DNA of 64,000 nucleotides from Hermatobates lingyangjiaoensis. Lineage: Eukaryota; Arthropoda; Insecta; Hemiptera; Hermatobatidae. Under the pieces are notes generated by a model. The model was not told the origin of the DNA. It did no database searches and saw only the letters and a program-made list of their open reading frames with translations. Shown piece after piece: positions 12,689-24,439 of this stretch. The stretch's first letter is position 1. Every line of letters begins with the position of its first letter. A program made the translations under genes and the position numbers. The stretch spans positions 5,457,501 to 5,521,500 of the forward strand of contig JAPFBL010000255.1 of assembly GCA_026182355.1 (NCBI GenBank), given 5' to 3'.

Positions 12689-15600
12689 TTAAGTAGCGAT
12701 ATATTTCAGGTATCCATTTTCAGGGTGTACGTTTTCACAGTTTACATTATATTTAATAATTTTAAATTGCATGTGAATAGTGAAAGTGTTTAGCTTGAAG
12801 ATGGCTAGCTGAAAGTATATCTGAAATTCATCGCCAATTAAATTAGGTGTTTCAGGAACTGAAGTGTCGCTGTCTCTGAGTTTACACAATAAAAGTTATC
12901 AATTGAATTAGTATGGTTAGACTAATCAAACATGAAAAAAGCACTGCACTTGTTACAAGGTGCCCTAGAGAGTTAATTGCAAAGTTAAGCAGACTTACTT
13001 TTTGTCTTGTTGTCCGTGCTTGACTTGGAGTTGGAGGAAGAAGCTGCAGATCTACGACTTGGCCTTTCACTTTCTCTTTTCACCACTGTACCACTTAAAG
13101 GTGTTCCCGGCACCTTCTTCTTTACTGAAGACATGACTGCCTTCGCTCCACTGCTCTTCTTCCCACCAATAGATTTTGATTTACCCTTCCTTTTATTAGC
13201 CTTTTGTTTGCCCCTTCCTGTACTTGCGTTTGAACCTAGGCCACCAGAATTATTTCTGGTCAATTTTTTTGGCTCGCTATTAGCACCAACTGGCTTTTCA
13301 GTTTTAGGTTTAGGCTTAGAATTTACTTTTTTACTCTTTCTTCGTTTCTTCAGTTGATCTTCATGGCGATATAGGGATAAATCCACTGAATAAAACAAAA
13401 TGAGCATTACACTTTGATTTTACACAACTTAATACACTAGGGTAATCACTACATTTAAAAGATGCTTGTAATTATACATATATAAAAGAATTTTACACCG
13501 ATTTCTACATATTAATTTTTTTTTTACTTTTTCCAGTTTCCTTGCGACTTTTTTAAAGGTTGGGTAATAAATACACTAACCTATGACCAGTTATATGAAT
13601 GACTTAATTCAACTCTATTATGAATTAACTACTAACTCATTCAGGCTATTCACATTTTATATCAGTATAACCCAATTATAGGTACGGTTACATGTACATA
13701 GTAACTAGTATTTATTAGTTATACTTTGGTTCTAATAAATGTTTTGCATTGCAGGCAGCAAGGTGACTGACTGCAACATCAATGGTGGAGGGAGATCCAG
13801 GTACTCGGTCATCGTACCTGGACTTGCCCTTGGTCAGGGTGGCCTACTTCCTGGGGACGATGACCCGAGTACCTGAACCTCTCCCTCCACCCAGATGCTA
13901 CCAACCAGTCATCCTGGCTCTTGGTTCAAAGTAGTTACAACCAATAGTACATAAACATACCTCTTACTTAATTACACAAATATGACAATGTGTAAATAGC
14001 CTGAACAAGGACAATGTCATACCGTAGGGTGCCATTGTAACATTGTTTCATTAGCAGTTAAGAATTTAATTTTTTTCAAAACTTAAATTAATATGCACTA
14101 AAATCGAAAAAAAAGTTGGAAAGTGTATTTATTAGTCCATTATTTGAAAAAACACAATAATCTGGAAAAAACTCTAAAGAAAATTAATTTTCGAAGATAT
14201 GTCTACAAGGAGGCTCTCAGAATTATAAACCATGAATACTAGATATATAAAATCAGTAAAATAAAAAATGGAAAAGTTCAAAAAGCCTTTTGAGGTAGCA
14301 CTTGCCAAGTACCACATTATATATACATTTGTCTTTATCAAGATTTGGTCCAGCGTTGACATATATATATATATATATATAAATCACCAAAAATTTTAGT
14401 TAAAAGAAATGTGAATACAACGATGTAATAAGACGAAAAGGTGTAAACATAGTGAGAACTATATTTAAATATTTCTCAACCGCGCAATATATATTGAAAA
14501 ATCACTGTAATATTTATAGTGGAAATATCTTGCCAAAACAAATTTTCAACACAAAATGACCCAATTTGTGGAAAAATGTAATTGTTCCGGAAAAAAACAT
14601 AACCAGAACATCCTCTTGGAACATATTTTTAAATTGCAAATATATTTACTTTTTTCAGTCACTGAAATTATATTAGGAAAGATAAACGAATTACTGTAAA
14701 TTAGATATATTATGAAACTGATATAAAAAATTTATATTCGAACTTACGATTTCGTTTAGAGAAGCTATGGTCTCTGATATATAAATAACCTGTCTGGCAG
14801 GATGAAATATATTTTATAACTTCAATCATTACATTGAAGATAGAAGATAACTTATTTATATGTAGTTATTAACACATATTTGTCAGAAATTGACACTTTA
14901 TTGGGATGTATACAATTCAAAACTTTAAAAAAATTATCCAAGCTGACTTTATAAAATTAAAAATTTGCAGAACATAAAAAAAAGTCATACACTAACTATG
15001 ATGGATATTTCGAATAGAATATGATTAGGAGATAAGAGAAGAAAGTGAATCAGGAGATGATTCAATATACTAACGGGGATGACTTACGTCAGACTTAATA
15101 GATCTTTATCAATTCATTTCCTCTTCCGATCTTCTCCGGATGATGAACTATTGTTTGAAATATCAAAGTAAATGTTTTGACCTGTTTTGTGAAATTTTTA
15201 GTTCTATATAAACATATACTATAACAAATTATTGATAAAGCTGAGTTAACCTGAGCCTCAAAGGAAGTCTTGGTTACTTACAGCCATCAGGGTGTTCCTC
15301 GGTAAGGGCAGAGTCGGAGGCAGGAGCCACCCCCTTCTCTACATCTATGGCTCTCTTCAGGATGCTAAGCGTCCTCTGGCTTTCAAGCTCTGGCAACTTG
15401 TATTTATCCTTTTCCAATTTATCCAAATTCAAGTTTGTCAATATACAATCAAACTCTGAAATGAAATTAATGTTCATATTAAGTTGCAAATTTAAATTTC
15501 ATGAAAGACAACACCTAAAATGAAATGTATTACACATGAAATACAAGTAATCCTGAGGTACCAATTGGCAGCTGCTAAAACAGGCAGCAACAACAACTGT

Positions 15601-16801
15601 TGAGGATCAACCATGTTTTTACTTTTTACCCTCTTTATAAGCGGGGAGGTACTAAGGCATTACAAAATACTAACTTAGCTATCGAGGATTAGGGTCAAAT
15701 TCATTATATCTTGTTTGGACCTAATCCTGGATAACTAAATTAGTATTTTGAAAAACCAGTGGTCCAGAAGCTATATCAATATTAAAGCATTCGTTCGTGT
15801 CAAAATTACAGAGTCGAAACTTCAAAGAAGTCATACGTTTTGAGGTTCCTTGAATTCAGCAAACCAGGTTTGTGTAGTAGGCAACACTCTAGGTTGTAGT
15901 GGCTGTCCAACACAAGGGAACACGCGTAGGCCGAACATTGGACCTTTTGTGATACCACACAATAAAGATTGATTATTCTACATTGGGAGTTCTAAATTTT
16001 GCATAACTCAAGTGTATTTAGAGCAGGGATCTTTAATGAGTACCTGGCCTCATACAGTCTCGGGACCGACGGCTAACGTCATCTCCGAAGGAGGACATGC
16101 TCAAATTTATTCACCTCCCATGTGAATAAACCGTTGACCAGAGTGGGTATCAAACCCCGGTCCCATCACTTCAGAGGTGAGGACGTTAACTACTGAGCTA
16201 ACCTGGCCCCCACCAGGTTTGCGTATGCATGCCTGAGTAGGACATCTTAACATCCAAAAGAGGTGTAACAATTTCATATTTGTTACTGTTAGCCCTCAGA
16301 CGGAAAAGCAAATTAGGCACGAATGCTGACATTCTTTTTCTTGAAAAGAATATAGGCCACTAATTATCACAAAAAAATAGTTCTTACTTCTTTACGATTT
16401 GCTACAAATTGGTTACACGATTTTCATTATAATCATATAGTTCTAGCATTTTAGTTGAAATTAAGACATCTCCTTTTCATAAATGAAGTTCACAAAGCAC
16501 TTTGAATGACTGACAAGTAAATATCTAAATGTAAACAAAGAGATATCGAGAACAGTTCAACAAATTGAATACATTTTGTTTATTTACACGTAACAATTAT
16601 ACAGCAAGCGTTTGTTTATCTTTCCATTTATCTATCTATCTATATATATATTTGCGCTCCGTTCTTCGACGTGGGGAGATCTCTCTCACTTCGTCCTCTG
16701 TTCTAGTCTACTCCTGATGACGAACAAAAGTTCGAAATATTGAATTTTGTAAGTGTTCTCTTTATTCTTTTTTCTGTGTCGTGCTTTGTGTAATTTAAAG
16801 T

Positions 16802-16836
<35 letters not shown>

Positions 16837-17333
16837 TATATATATATTTGTAAAATTTGGAAGCAGTCCTTCTTTTAAGCATATTTCGTTGAACAGCTGA
16901 CCGTATTTCGCTGATGTCATTTTCTTCACTAGTTTTTCAAGGTTTCTGAATACCTTCTTCTTTCCTTCATCCAAACGTTGGAGAATGTTAATTAAGTTAT
17001 AACCGACATGTTTCGACTGGCTTCCAGTCATCTTCAGGGTGATTAATTAAACAAAGAGGAAAATTATTAGTCTTTGGAGTTGGTATTAAAACACGAGCAG
17101 CTACTTCAAACTTCTACTATATAATGTGTTTTAATACCAACTCCAAAGACTAATAATTTTCCTCTTTGTTTAATTAATCACCCTGAAGATGACTGGAAGC
17201 CAGTCGAAACATGTCGGTTATAACTTAATTAACATTCTCCAACGTTTGGATGAAGGAAAGAAGAAGGTATTCAGAAACCTTGAAAAACTAGTGAAGAAAA
17301 TGACATCAGCGAAATACGGTAAGCTGTTCAACG

Positions 17334-17374
<41 letters not shown>

Positions 17375-19749
17375 TTATAGGTTGAGCAAAGCTTTAATTA
17401 ATTCATATAAATATTTGAATTAACTCTTATTAAACGAAAATCCCATGACTTCCCTCAACAGATTTTGTTAAAAAAGTGAACTGGTAAATTGACTAATCGT
17501 AAGGTTATTCATATATTATAAAACGTTTCATAAGATTAAAACGTTCCATAAAATTAATAGGAGTATTATTCAGTCTCTTTTATTTTATGAATTTGTAATG
17601 AGAGTGGTCAATTACGACACTAAACACAGTATTTATGAATTACCAAAGCAAGCTCGAATTTTTATTAAATCTTTTATTCCATGCTTTTTTATAATTATGA
17701 TGGTTTTTCTTTTAATGATTATAACACTTCAAATAAAAAACAAGTTTTTAAATACATTTTTAACAAAAGTTTTGGTATTATATTATGTTCTTCACTTTTT
17801 AGTTGGTTAAATAATTTTGCAAAACCATCAGTTAAATTTATAATTCACATCACACAAATTACATTAATCAATTTAGACTAACTAAAATACCACATTTAAA
17901 AAAATGATTAGATACCTGTTGTATCATAGAAATCTGGAGTAAATGTATCGTTAGCCTCATGCGTAAACCATCTAATTTTGATTTTAGAGCTTCCTCTATA
18001 AATATTTTGCATTGCTTGGCATACGTAAAACCCACCTTCTGCATTTCTCACCGCCAAAAATTCATTCCTAAATAAAAAAACAAGAACTTTTAAATATCTG
18101 CTACTTGAATAAAAAAAATTGGCGATCAGAAATCGAAATTATATTTTATTAACACAAACAAAAACAGTATCAGGAACATTATTTTCTGCATAAATAATAG
18201 TAATTTAATTTAATAACAAATCACAAATAAAACTGGGTGACCCAGGTAAGCGATAGTTTTGATTATTCACGATTACAATTTGATAAAATCATAAACTCTA
18301 TGCAGACAGAAATCTGATATTACACATAACTGACTCAAAGTAGTTACCTGTAAAATACAATGAGTTTTTCTTCCTGAGGTTTATTCTGCTTGGGAGTATT
18401 ATTCATTTTTGCAATGAGGTTCAGCTCTGGAATGGGACTCTGGTAAGGTTGTGTGGGAAGTCTCATCCGCTTACTCTTTTTTACATCATCTGATTGAGAT
18501 TCTTCTTCTGTGCTTTTATTTACTTTCTTGTTCTCTGTTTGTGCCTTAAGAAAGAAATTAAGATTTTTAATTAAATAGTTATACTTTCATGATTAAATTT
18601 ACTATCATTGTACAATCAAAAATTATTTAATAGTTTTTTTTTAATATTATCTAATGAATATACAATGAAACTGCCCTATCTTTGCAAAGTTAATTTTAAT
18701 GTTTTGATATTAAAGAAAAAAAAAATAAATTGAATAAAGAATTGATACAAATACTACGCAATAAAATTAAATTTAGTTATCAGAAATTTATGATGTATGA
18801 CAGTATTAAAAAAAACGTGAATAATCACCGGAAAATTTATCACGCCACAAAAGCATATAAAGGTTCCTAAATTAGAAGAAAGTTGGATTTAATCCCGTTT
18901 TAAATAAAGGATTTGTATATCTAAAAAGCAACTTATTAGAAATATATTTATGAAGACACTATCTAATAATTCGTTTCAAATGTTTACCTTTCTTTTAAGC
19001 GGCCTTGAGGGTTTTACATTTTCTTGTGCTGGGGTAGAACTTATCGACTGAAGAAGTTGATTGGGCTCCTGAATTGGGACCTCTTGGGGAGGAGTGGCTG
19101 CAACAGGTGCTGACGGCTCTGGGACCACATGTTCCGGCTGTGATGGCTCTGTCACTGGAATGTTTGCTGGCACTACAGGATGAGCTGCACGATCCGAGCT
19201 CTCCCCTGTATCTGCCAGAGGATGAGGTGCAGGATCGGCCTCTACAGCACCGTCAGCCTGGTCCAAGATTGGCTCTTGAGGAATTGGAACCGTAGCAGGG
19301 GTTGATGGTACACACGGTTGAGCATCAGCGGGAGGGACATCTCCAACTACACTATTAGCTTCTACTTCTCCACTTCCACCACTTGTATTGTTGCCACTTC
19401 CTGGAGCAACAGGACCTTCCGATTGAGACACGCCTAAGCGCAATAAAACACTTAATACAACCAACATAAATCATCTTATTTGTCAACAGAAAAGCACAAT
19501 AGTGATACAATTACCTTGAACGGAAGAATTAATAGAAGGTGGAGGAGACGATGGTTGTAAAGGTAAGGATGGAATTTCAGCAGTGGGAGGATGTGGTGAA
19601 GGAGGTTGTTCTACTCCATTTGCTACAGCTCCTCCAGCAGGTACAGTACTTGAACCACCCACAATAGGCTTACTGGCACTGACAACTTTATGCTCAGGTA
19701 TCAAACTGAGAGGAAGCCCCACAGGCGGAGAAGCACTCATTGCACTCAT
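12689..19749 (-). CDS. Uncharacterised basic nuclear-type protein, seven-exon model
   Basis: Coding exons on the minus strand: 19749-19515, 19433-18988, 18544-18348, 18067-17916, 15455-15282, 13385-12999 and, less surely, 12873-12689. All junctions have GT and AG and the phases join, giving 591 residues. If the last donor (GTAAGT at 12,998) is not used, the frame stops at 12,985 and the protein has 534 residues. The first two exons encode a long low-complexity Pro/Ser/Ala/Glu region starting MSAMSASPPVG. Then comes a basic patch (KKSKRMRLP) and a compact conserved-looking segment, IVFYRNEFLAVRNAEGGFYV to KIKIRWFTHE, continuing into LDKLEKDKYKLPELE. This could be a small beta-barrel reader fold; that is a guess. 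The C-terminus is Lys/Ser/Arg rich (KKRRKSKK, KRKGKSKS), suggesting nuclear location and nucleic-acid binding. I cannot name the family. Introns hold a SINE, a Penelope palindrome and a foldback element. Confidence 0.75.
13737..13935. repeat. GC-rich foldback element in an intron
   Basis: Two arms of about 35 bases pair: GGTGGAGGGAGAT..CAGGTACTCGG.TCATCG on the left (from about 13,781) and its complement CGATGACCCGAGTACCTGAA..TCTCCCTCCACC ending about 13,890. Weaker complementarity continues outward (GGTGACTGACTGCAACATC against GATGCTACCAACCAGTCATCC). The loop is about 45 bases and also GC-rich. It stands out from the AT-rich intron of the minus-strand gene. It is most likely a MITE-like foldback; a structured RNA is possible. 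Confidence 0.6.
14355..14383. repeat. (TA)n microsatellite
   Basis: A short TA dinucleotide run (about 14,360-14,381) in the intron between the exons at 15,282 and 13,385. Confidence 0.8.
15125..15172 (+). repeat. Degenerate Penelope-end motif
   Basis: CTCCGGATGATGAAC, a four-base loop, GTTTGAAATATC: the same arrangement as the better-preserved motif at 16,714, with mismatches in the core. It lies in an intron. Confidence 0.35.
15863..16225 (-). mobile_element. tRNA-derived SINE in an intron, with target duplication
   Basis: The element proper is about 15,877-16,211 on the minus strand. Reading minus, the head GGGGGCCAGGTTAGCTCAGTAG contains an RNA polymerase III A box, and GGGGTTTGATACCC is a B box. 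The body matches the plus-strand copy at 35,950-36,274 along its whole length, including the GGTCCCGAGACTGTATGAGG and GATCCCTGCTCTAAATACAC regions. Flanking copies of ACCAGGTTTGYGTA at 15,863-15,876 and 16,212-16,225 are a 14-base target-site duplication with one mismatch. It sits in the intron of the minus-strand gene, in the same orientation. Confidence 0.85.
16640..16848 (+). repeat. Penelope-like element end fragment with hammerhead-type motif and (TA)n
   Basis: Positions 16,714-16,720 read CTGATGA, followed by a perfect stem CGAAC / GTTCG with an AAAA loop (16,721-16,734) and then AAATATTG. This is the conserved order of a hammerhead ribozyme core: CTGATGA, stem II, GAAA. Hammerhead motifs are established in the long-terminal-repeat-like ends of Penelope-like elements. 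A (TA)n tract follows at 16,802-16,848. Ribozyme activity is inferred only from the motif. Confidence 0.55.
16866..17340. mobile_element. Head-to-head pair of Penelope-like 5' fragments, a large palindrome
   Basis: About 210 bases at 16,886-17,097 are the near-perfect reverse complement of 17,127-17,336, with a spacer of about 30 bases. Each arm encodes the same outward-reading frame, MTGSQSKHVGYNLINILQRL..FRNLEKLVKKM. The left arm continues into CLKEGLLPNFTNI, a typical Penelope-like N-terminal piece. Each arm also has the GACTGG-AAG-CCAGTC stem followed by GAAAC, preceded by CTGAAGAT. Both arms end in (TA)n. It lies in an intron of the minus-strand gene, and a transcript would form a very long hairpin. 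Confidence 0.75.
17336..17370. repeat. (TA)n microsatellite, right flank of the palindrome
   Basis: A run of about 17 TA units directly abutting the right arm of the palindrome. The left arm abuts a similar tract at 16,802-16,848. Confidence 0.9.
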
Positions 19750-20575
19750 ACCTATAAAACAGACCAAACTCTGGAATAGTTCTAGATCATTCTACATCTC
19801 CTGTATATTAAACTATAAGCTCAATAATATAATACAATTTGTAGATAGAAGAAACCAAACTAATAACAAAAATTTAATATAGATGAATATTTTAAGCAAA
19901 GATACTATCAAATGTATGGTCAAAACAAACCTCTAACCAATATGAAAACAACTACTTTCTAGAACAATATTCCAATGAAATATTTTTTTTCTCTCTTAAC
20001 ATGATCAAAATTAACAATGAATGAGATGAAAACATTAACTTACAGATACAAAATCAACTGATAAAACCACAGGACTAATGATTTAAATGTTAGACAGATT
20101 CAACAATTTTGAAATAAAAACCACCCATATTGAACTCAATAAAATAATATTCATGTAAACAATTATGAAATTTACAATACTTCTATATGGAAATGAACGA
20201 AGTAAAAAGTTGAGTGACGTAAAAAGGAACACCAACCTCTGAGACAAGACGGCGAATCGGTTGAATTTACTCCAGAGTAGACTCGTGCAATAAGTTGAAT
20301 AGCACTTGCTATATAATTCTATTAAATTCACTAATCCAGTGCCAATGATGAGCATGTATACAACTATAAATATACAGAATACAAAAACTTTCAAATCCCA
20401 ACAACAAATAACAAAGCCGCCATAATGCATGAACTCCCAAGCTACAGTTTGTGATGGCGATGGCGTCCACTCACAACCCAGAGTTCATTGCTTATTACTT
20501 ACTGTAGAAGTGAGCCAGATAAGGTTCACTTCCTCCTCACTGCTTGTAACGTCAACACTTACAAGAATTTTATTT
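19749..20575 (-). promoter_or_regulatory. Possible noncoding first exon and 5' intron of the minus-strand gene
   Basis: The start codon at 19,749 lies two bases after an acceptor (TTTTATAG at 19,752), so an upstream noncoding exon is expected. On the minus strand a good donor, CTACA then GTAAGTAAT, lies at about 20,505. The sequence before it (up to about 20,575) is less AT-rich than its surroundings and could be that exon. Transcript data are needed to settle it. Confidence 0.35.
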
Positions 20576-21159
20576 CGTAATATAGCTATTTTAATTCCTT
20601 AGAATATATTTACATAAAATATAAATTAACTACATTATTTTAAATATTGGTCAATTTAATAAATAATTTTATTATTTAAAAAATTATCATTAAATAAATT
20701 TAAAAATAATGTAGCTACTTGAACTATTGAATGAATTATAGACATAATACCTATATAATTGATAAATATAAAATTTATAGATTTTATTTCATTATTTCTC
20801 TTCTTCAGTACAACAACAAAAAATCATATTGTTCCGTTTCAATTAAAATTATTTTTACTTCATAGTGATAAGAAATAATTTTATATTGCATAAAATTTAA
20901 TTAAAGTAATTTATTTAATATTATAATACTCTTCATTTGATTTCGTAACGGTAGCATAGAATAGTCAACAACAATTGAAACTTTCTTAAAATAAAGAGGA
21001 GATTGCAATAAAATACTTAGGATTTGAATTTACAAAATTTCTTTTACTTATTTTACTAAATTTAAATCAATTATTTTTTTAACCTTTTTTCCAAATGTTA
21101 TTAATATTGTTTTGAGATTGGAAGGTTGCGTACAGGTTATTTGACATTTGCTTATTGAA
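20576..21159. promoter_or_regulatory. Divergent intergenic region, candidate two-way promoter
   Basis: This AT-rich gap separates the presumed start of the minus-strand gene from the DHODH start codon. No TATA box or initiator could be assigned with confidence. The head-to-head spacing of under 0.7 kb is the only evidence. Confidence 0.35.
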
Positions 21160-24100
21160 ATGGCAAGGATCCGTACGGTAAGTTTATCTCGTAATCGTGT
21201 TTACAAGTATTTAGAAAACGTAAATTGTTGTAACATACAAACGATGAATAACCACATGTTGCTTAAATATTACTGTCATTTATTTTTATGGGATGGTACT
21301 AAGGACTTTTGTTTTGCATTTGTGTAGTTCTATTGGCTCAATATTTAGCTTCTTTAATTTAAACCTGTATTATATCAGTGAGTTTTATATTTTTAGAGTA
21401 ACTTAAAGGCTAAGCTGAAATCAATTTTGTATGTATGCACTGGAGCTACTGGAGCATTTTCTACTCTATGTTATCTTCAAGAAAACGAGAAGTTTTACGA
21501 TAACATTTTAATACCTGCTCTTCAGAGATTTCCTCCAGAGTTATCTCATAATATTGCAATTCAAGCCCATAAATATGGCATTGTACCAAAATCGCCTTAC
21601 AAAGATCATTCTTCATTGGTGAGCATTGTGTAATATATTTGATTTATAATATTTTATATGCTTGCCAAAAAATGTCTGTCATTGGAATGTAATGTATGAA
21701 AATTATCACTATACCGTCAAAAACTGTAGCCTGTAGTCATATGTTCATTCGCTCTCTAATTGATGACCCAATTAGGGCTTTGGGTCATCTAAAAACTTTT
21801 AGGTTTTAGATATTTGATGATCATATTAATTTTTTTCGCGGTTGAAGCGTTGAACATATTAAACATTCCAAAGTTTATTCCTTCTTGTCTTATCATTATG
21901 TTTTGGATAGAGTAATAAAAATGAAATTCTATTTCTTACTGAGTATAGCGTTAAAGAAATTACTCCCAACTGAGTTTCGTAGTGTAGTTTTTGTCAAAGG
22001 TCTATTTATGTTAGTTTTATTTTCATGAAACTTCAACTGTTATGGCACTTTGATCATGTGGATCCTTATCCTTGTTCCTGAGAAGGTAATTTCTTCAGTT
22101 TATTAATCTTATCAAAACCTCAATCATTTTTCCTGATTAGTATTGTATTTAATCTGCCTTGTATTACACCATACCATCCATTCCACCAACTAAGGCCTCA
22201 CCTCCAGTAATCGCTAAAAGTTGCACAGTTCTAAATATAAAAAGAGGAATCTGTCTTTTCTTTTGAAGAGTATATTTTTTGTATATGTCATCTCTGTTAG
22301 TTTCCTTTGTTCTTATATCTCAGACACCTTTTTCCCTTATCTCTTTCCATTCTTTCTTTATTTAACTTTAATTATAATTCTCAACCTTCTCTTTAACCGG
22401 GCACGCTTGTGAATAACGCTTTCAGTCTCCGGCCGTTGCTTCGCTGGTTCGTTTGGTGACTCCCTCTGTTCTCCCTCCTGACAACTATTGAATCGAAAAT
22501 TAGGTACTTAAGTGTAACATCTTTTTTTTTTTGCCAATAGCTTAATTATGAACGTTTGTTGTCCGTCTTGGATTGTTTTACTCGGAATTGGTTTATATAT
22601 CTTGATAAGATATCGACCACATAATAAAATAGGAGCTACATGGAATGATCAGTTTTCCAGGTTTAAATAAAGGTTTCAGAGCCGACTTTTCGCTTTTGTT
22701 TAAAATTATTTTTGTAGGTCTACAATCAGAAAAAAATATAAAAATAATAATATAAGGAAAAAATCATAAGGAACGACTATGTTATTATATGGTTTATCTT
22801 TACCTGGGTCGTGAGTGTGTGGAAATGGTTTATGTAAATCCGAATCGATGGCTTTTAAAGTTTTATTTGAATCTTGAAAACTGTTGGATTCCTAACAAAT
22901 TTAATAATTAAATGCTATAAGGAGCTAGTAATTTGATATTGTCATCACCTGTCGGAATCATGCATTTTTACGCTTTATTCGGTTTGTTGATTACATTAAC
23001 TTCTTTGATGGGGTTTATCACTGGAGCTGCTACTCCTTTCCCACTACATTTTAATGCGGTGGTGAAGGTTTGACTTGTAAAAGGTGGGTGTTTGTTGTTA
23101 GAGAACTAAGGTGTGGGGAATCGACTTCACCAATCCTATTGGGATGGCCGCAGGTTTCGACAAGGATGGTGAAGCAGTAGCAGCTCTTCACAATGTCGGC
23201 TTCAGTTTTGTGGAGATCGGTTCTGTCACACCTAAACCCCAGCCTGGCAATGACAAACCGCGTCTCTTTAGGCTCGTTGAAAATCAAGCTATTATTAACA
23301 GGTGACATAATTTCCAAATTTACCTAATTAAATAATAACTTTTTTCACCAACATTATACTATTATGAAACTTTAGCAGTTCACTGAATTCAACTGCATGA
23401 ATTGTTATTGTTTATTAATTACTGGAATTGTTTCTTCTTATCCATCTTTTGCTGAATTCTATTTTCAGATATGGTTTCAACAGTGATGGTCATCAGAATG
23501 TTTACTCAAGATTAAAGAAATTGAAAGATGAAAATTTCCGTGGCATCGTTGGCGTTAATTTAGGAAAGAATAAAAGTTCTTCAAATCCTATTGATGATTA
23601 CGTGCTAGGGATCAAACTGTTTTCCCCAGTAGCTGATTACCTTGTTATTAATATCTCCAGGTTCGTGTTTAAATTTGTTTTAAAAGAAGTTTCGAATATG
23701 ATTAACAGATATTCTTATTTCATCTAATCCTTCATGACTCACGAGTATTCTATTATAAATGAGAATAGTAATAAAGTTTATGCCTAGGTTAGTTGTGTTA
23801 TTGTATAACTGATAGAAATATATATGATTGATTTAGTGTATTGTATGTTCTATCAAAATTGAAATGCAATATAGAAACAGTTTTGGAATATTTAATTACA
23901 AAAGTTAATGAATGGAAGAGATCTGAATCATCCTTTTTGGCAGATTTGTGGAATTGAGATCTAAACCTCTCAATGGGCTCGTAGCATCAGTTCAAAATCA
24001 TTTTAAATGTTGCAAAACAATGATGTTATAATATTTCCCATGAATATTCCTAAATACCTTTAGCATATTTCGTGTACTACTAATTTATAAAGTCTTTGTA

Positions 24101-24407
24101 ATAAAATATTTTAAATCAAGATCAATGCAATTAAGAATTCTTATATCAAAGTTAAATTTTAGAGTAGTTTTAAAAATCTACACTATGTATCAATTTTATA
24201 AATTTATGTAATTTTCTTAAAAATTTTGAAAAATAAAATTGCCATTGTCTTTTTCTACTCAAAGTCTCAATGGATGAATTCTTCATAAAATGTTTGTTTA
24301 ATTTTTTTCATTGTGCATTAAATGTGGTATTCAATTCGATTAAAGTAAATGGATGAACTAAAACATCTATCAATTCATATGATTTATTTTGTTTTAATTT
24401 TAATTTC

Positions 24408-24439
<32 letters not shown>

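Noticed and set aside
13007..13357. Long plus-strand frame opposite the Lys/Ser-rich exon
   Set aside because: It is the complement of a real minus-strand exon; its Leu/Phe-rich product is a shadow of Lys/Glu codons.
17598..17881. Two overlapping frames with hydrophobic stretches in an intron
   Set aside because: Composition follows the AT-rich background (Phe, Ile, Leu, Asn); no motif, and inside an intron of the opposite gene.
23051..23317. Minus-strand frame across DHODH exon 3
   Set aside because: Shadow of the conserved exon, which matches the enzyme family on the plus strand.
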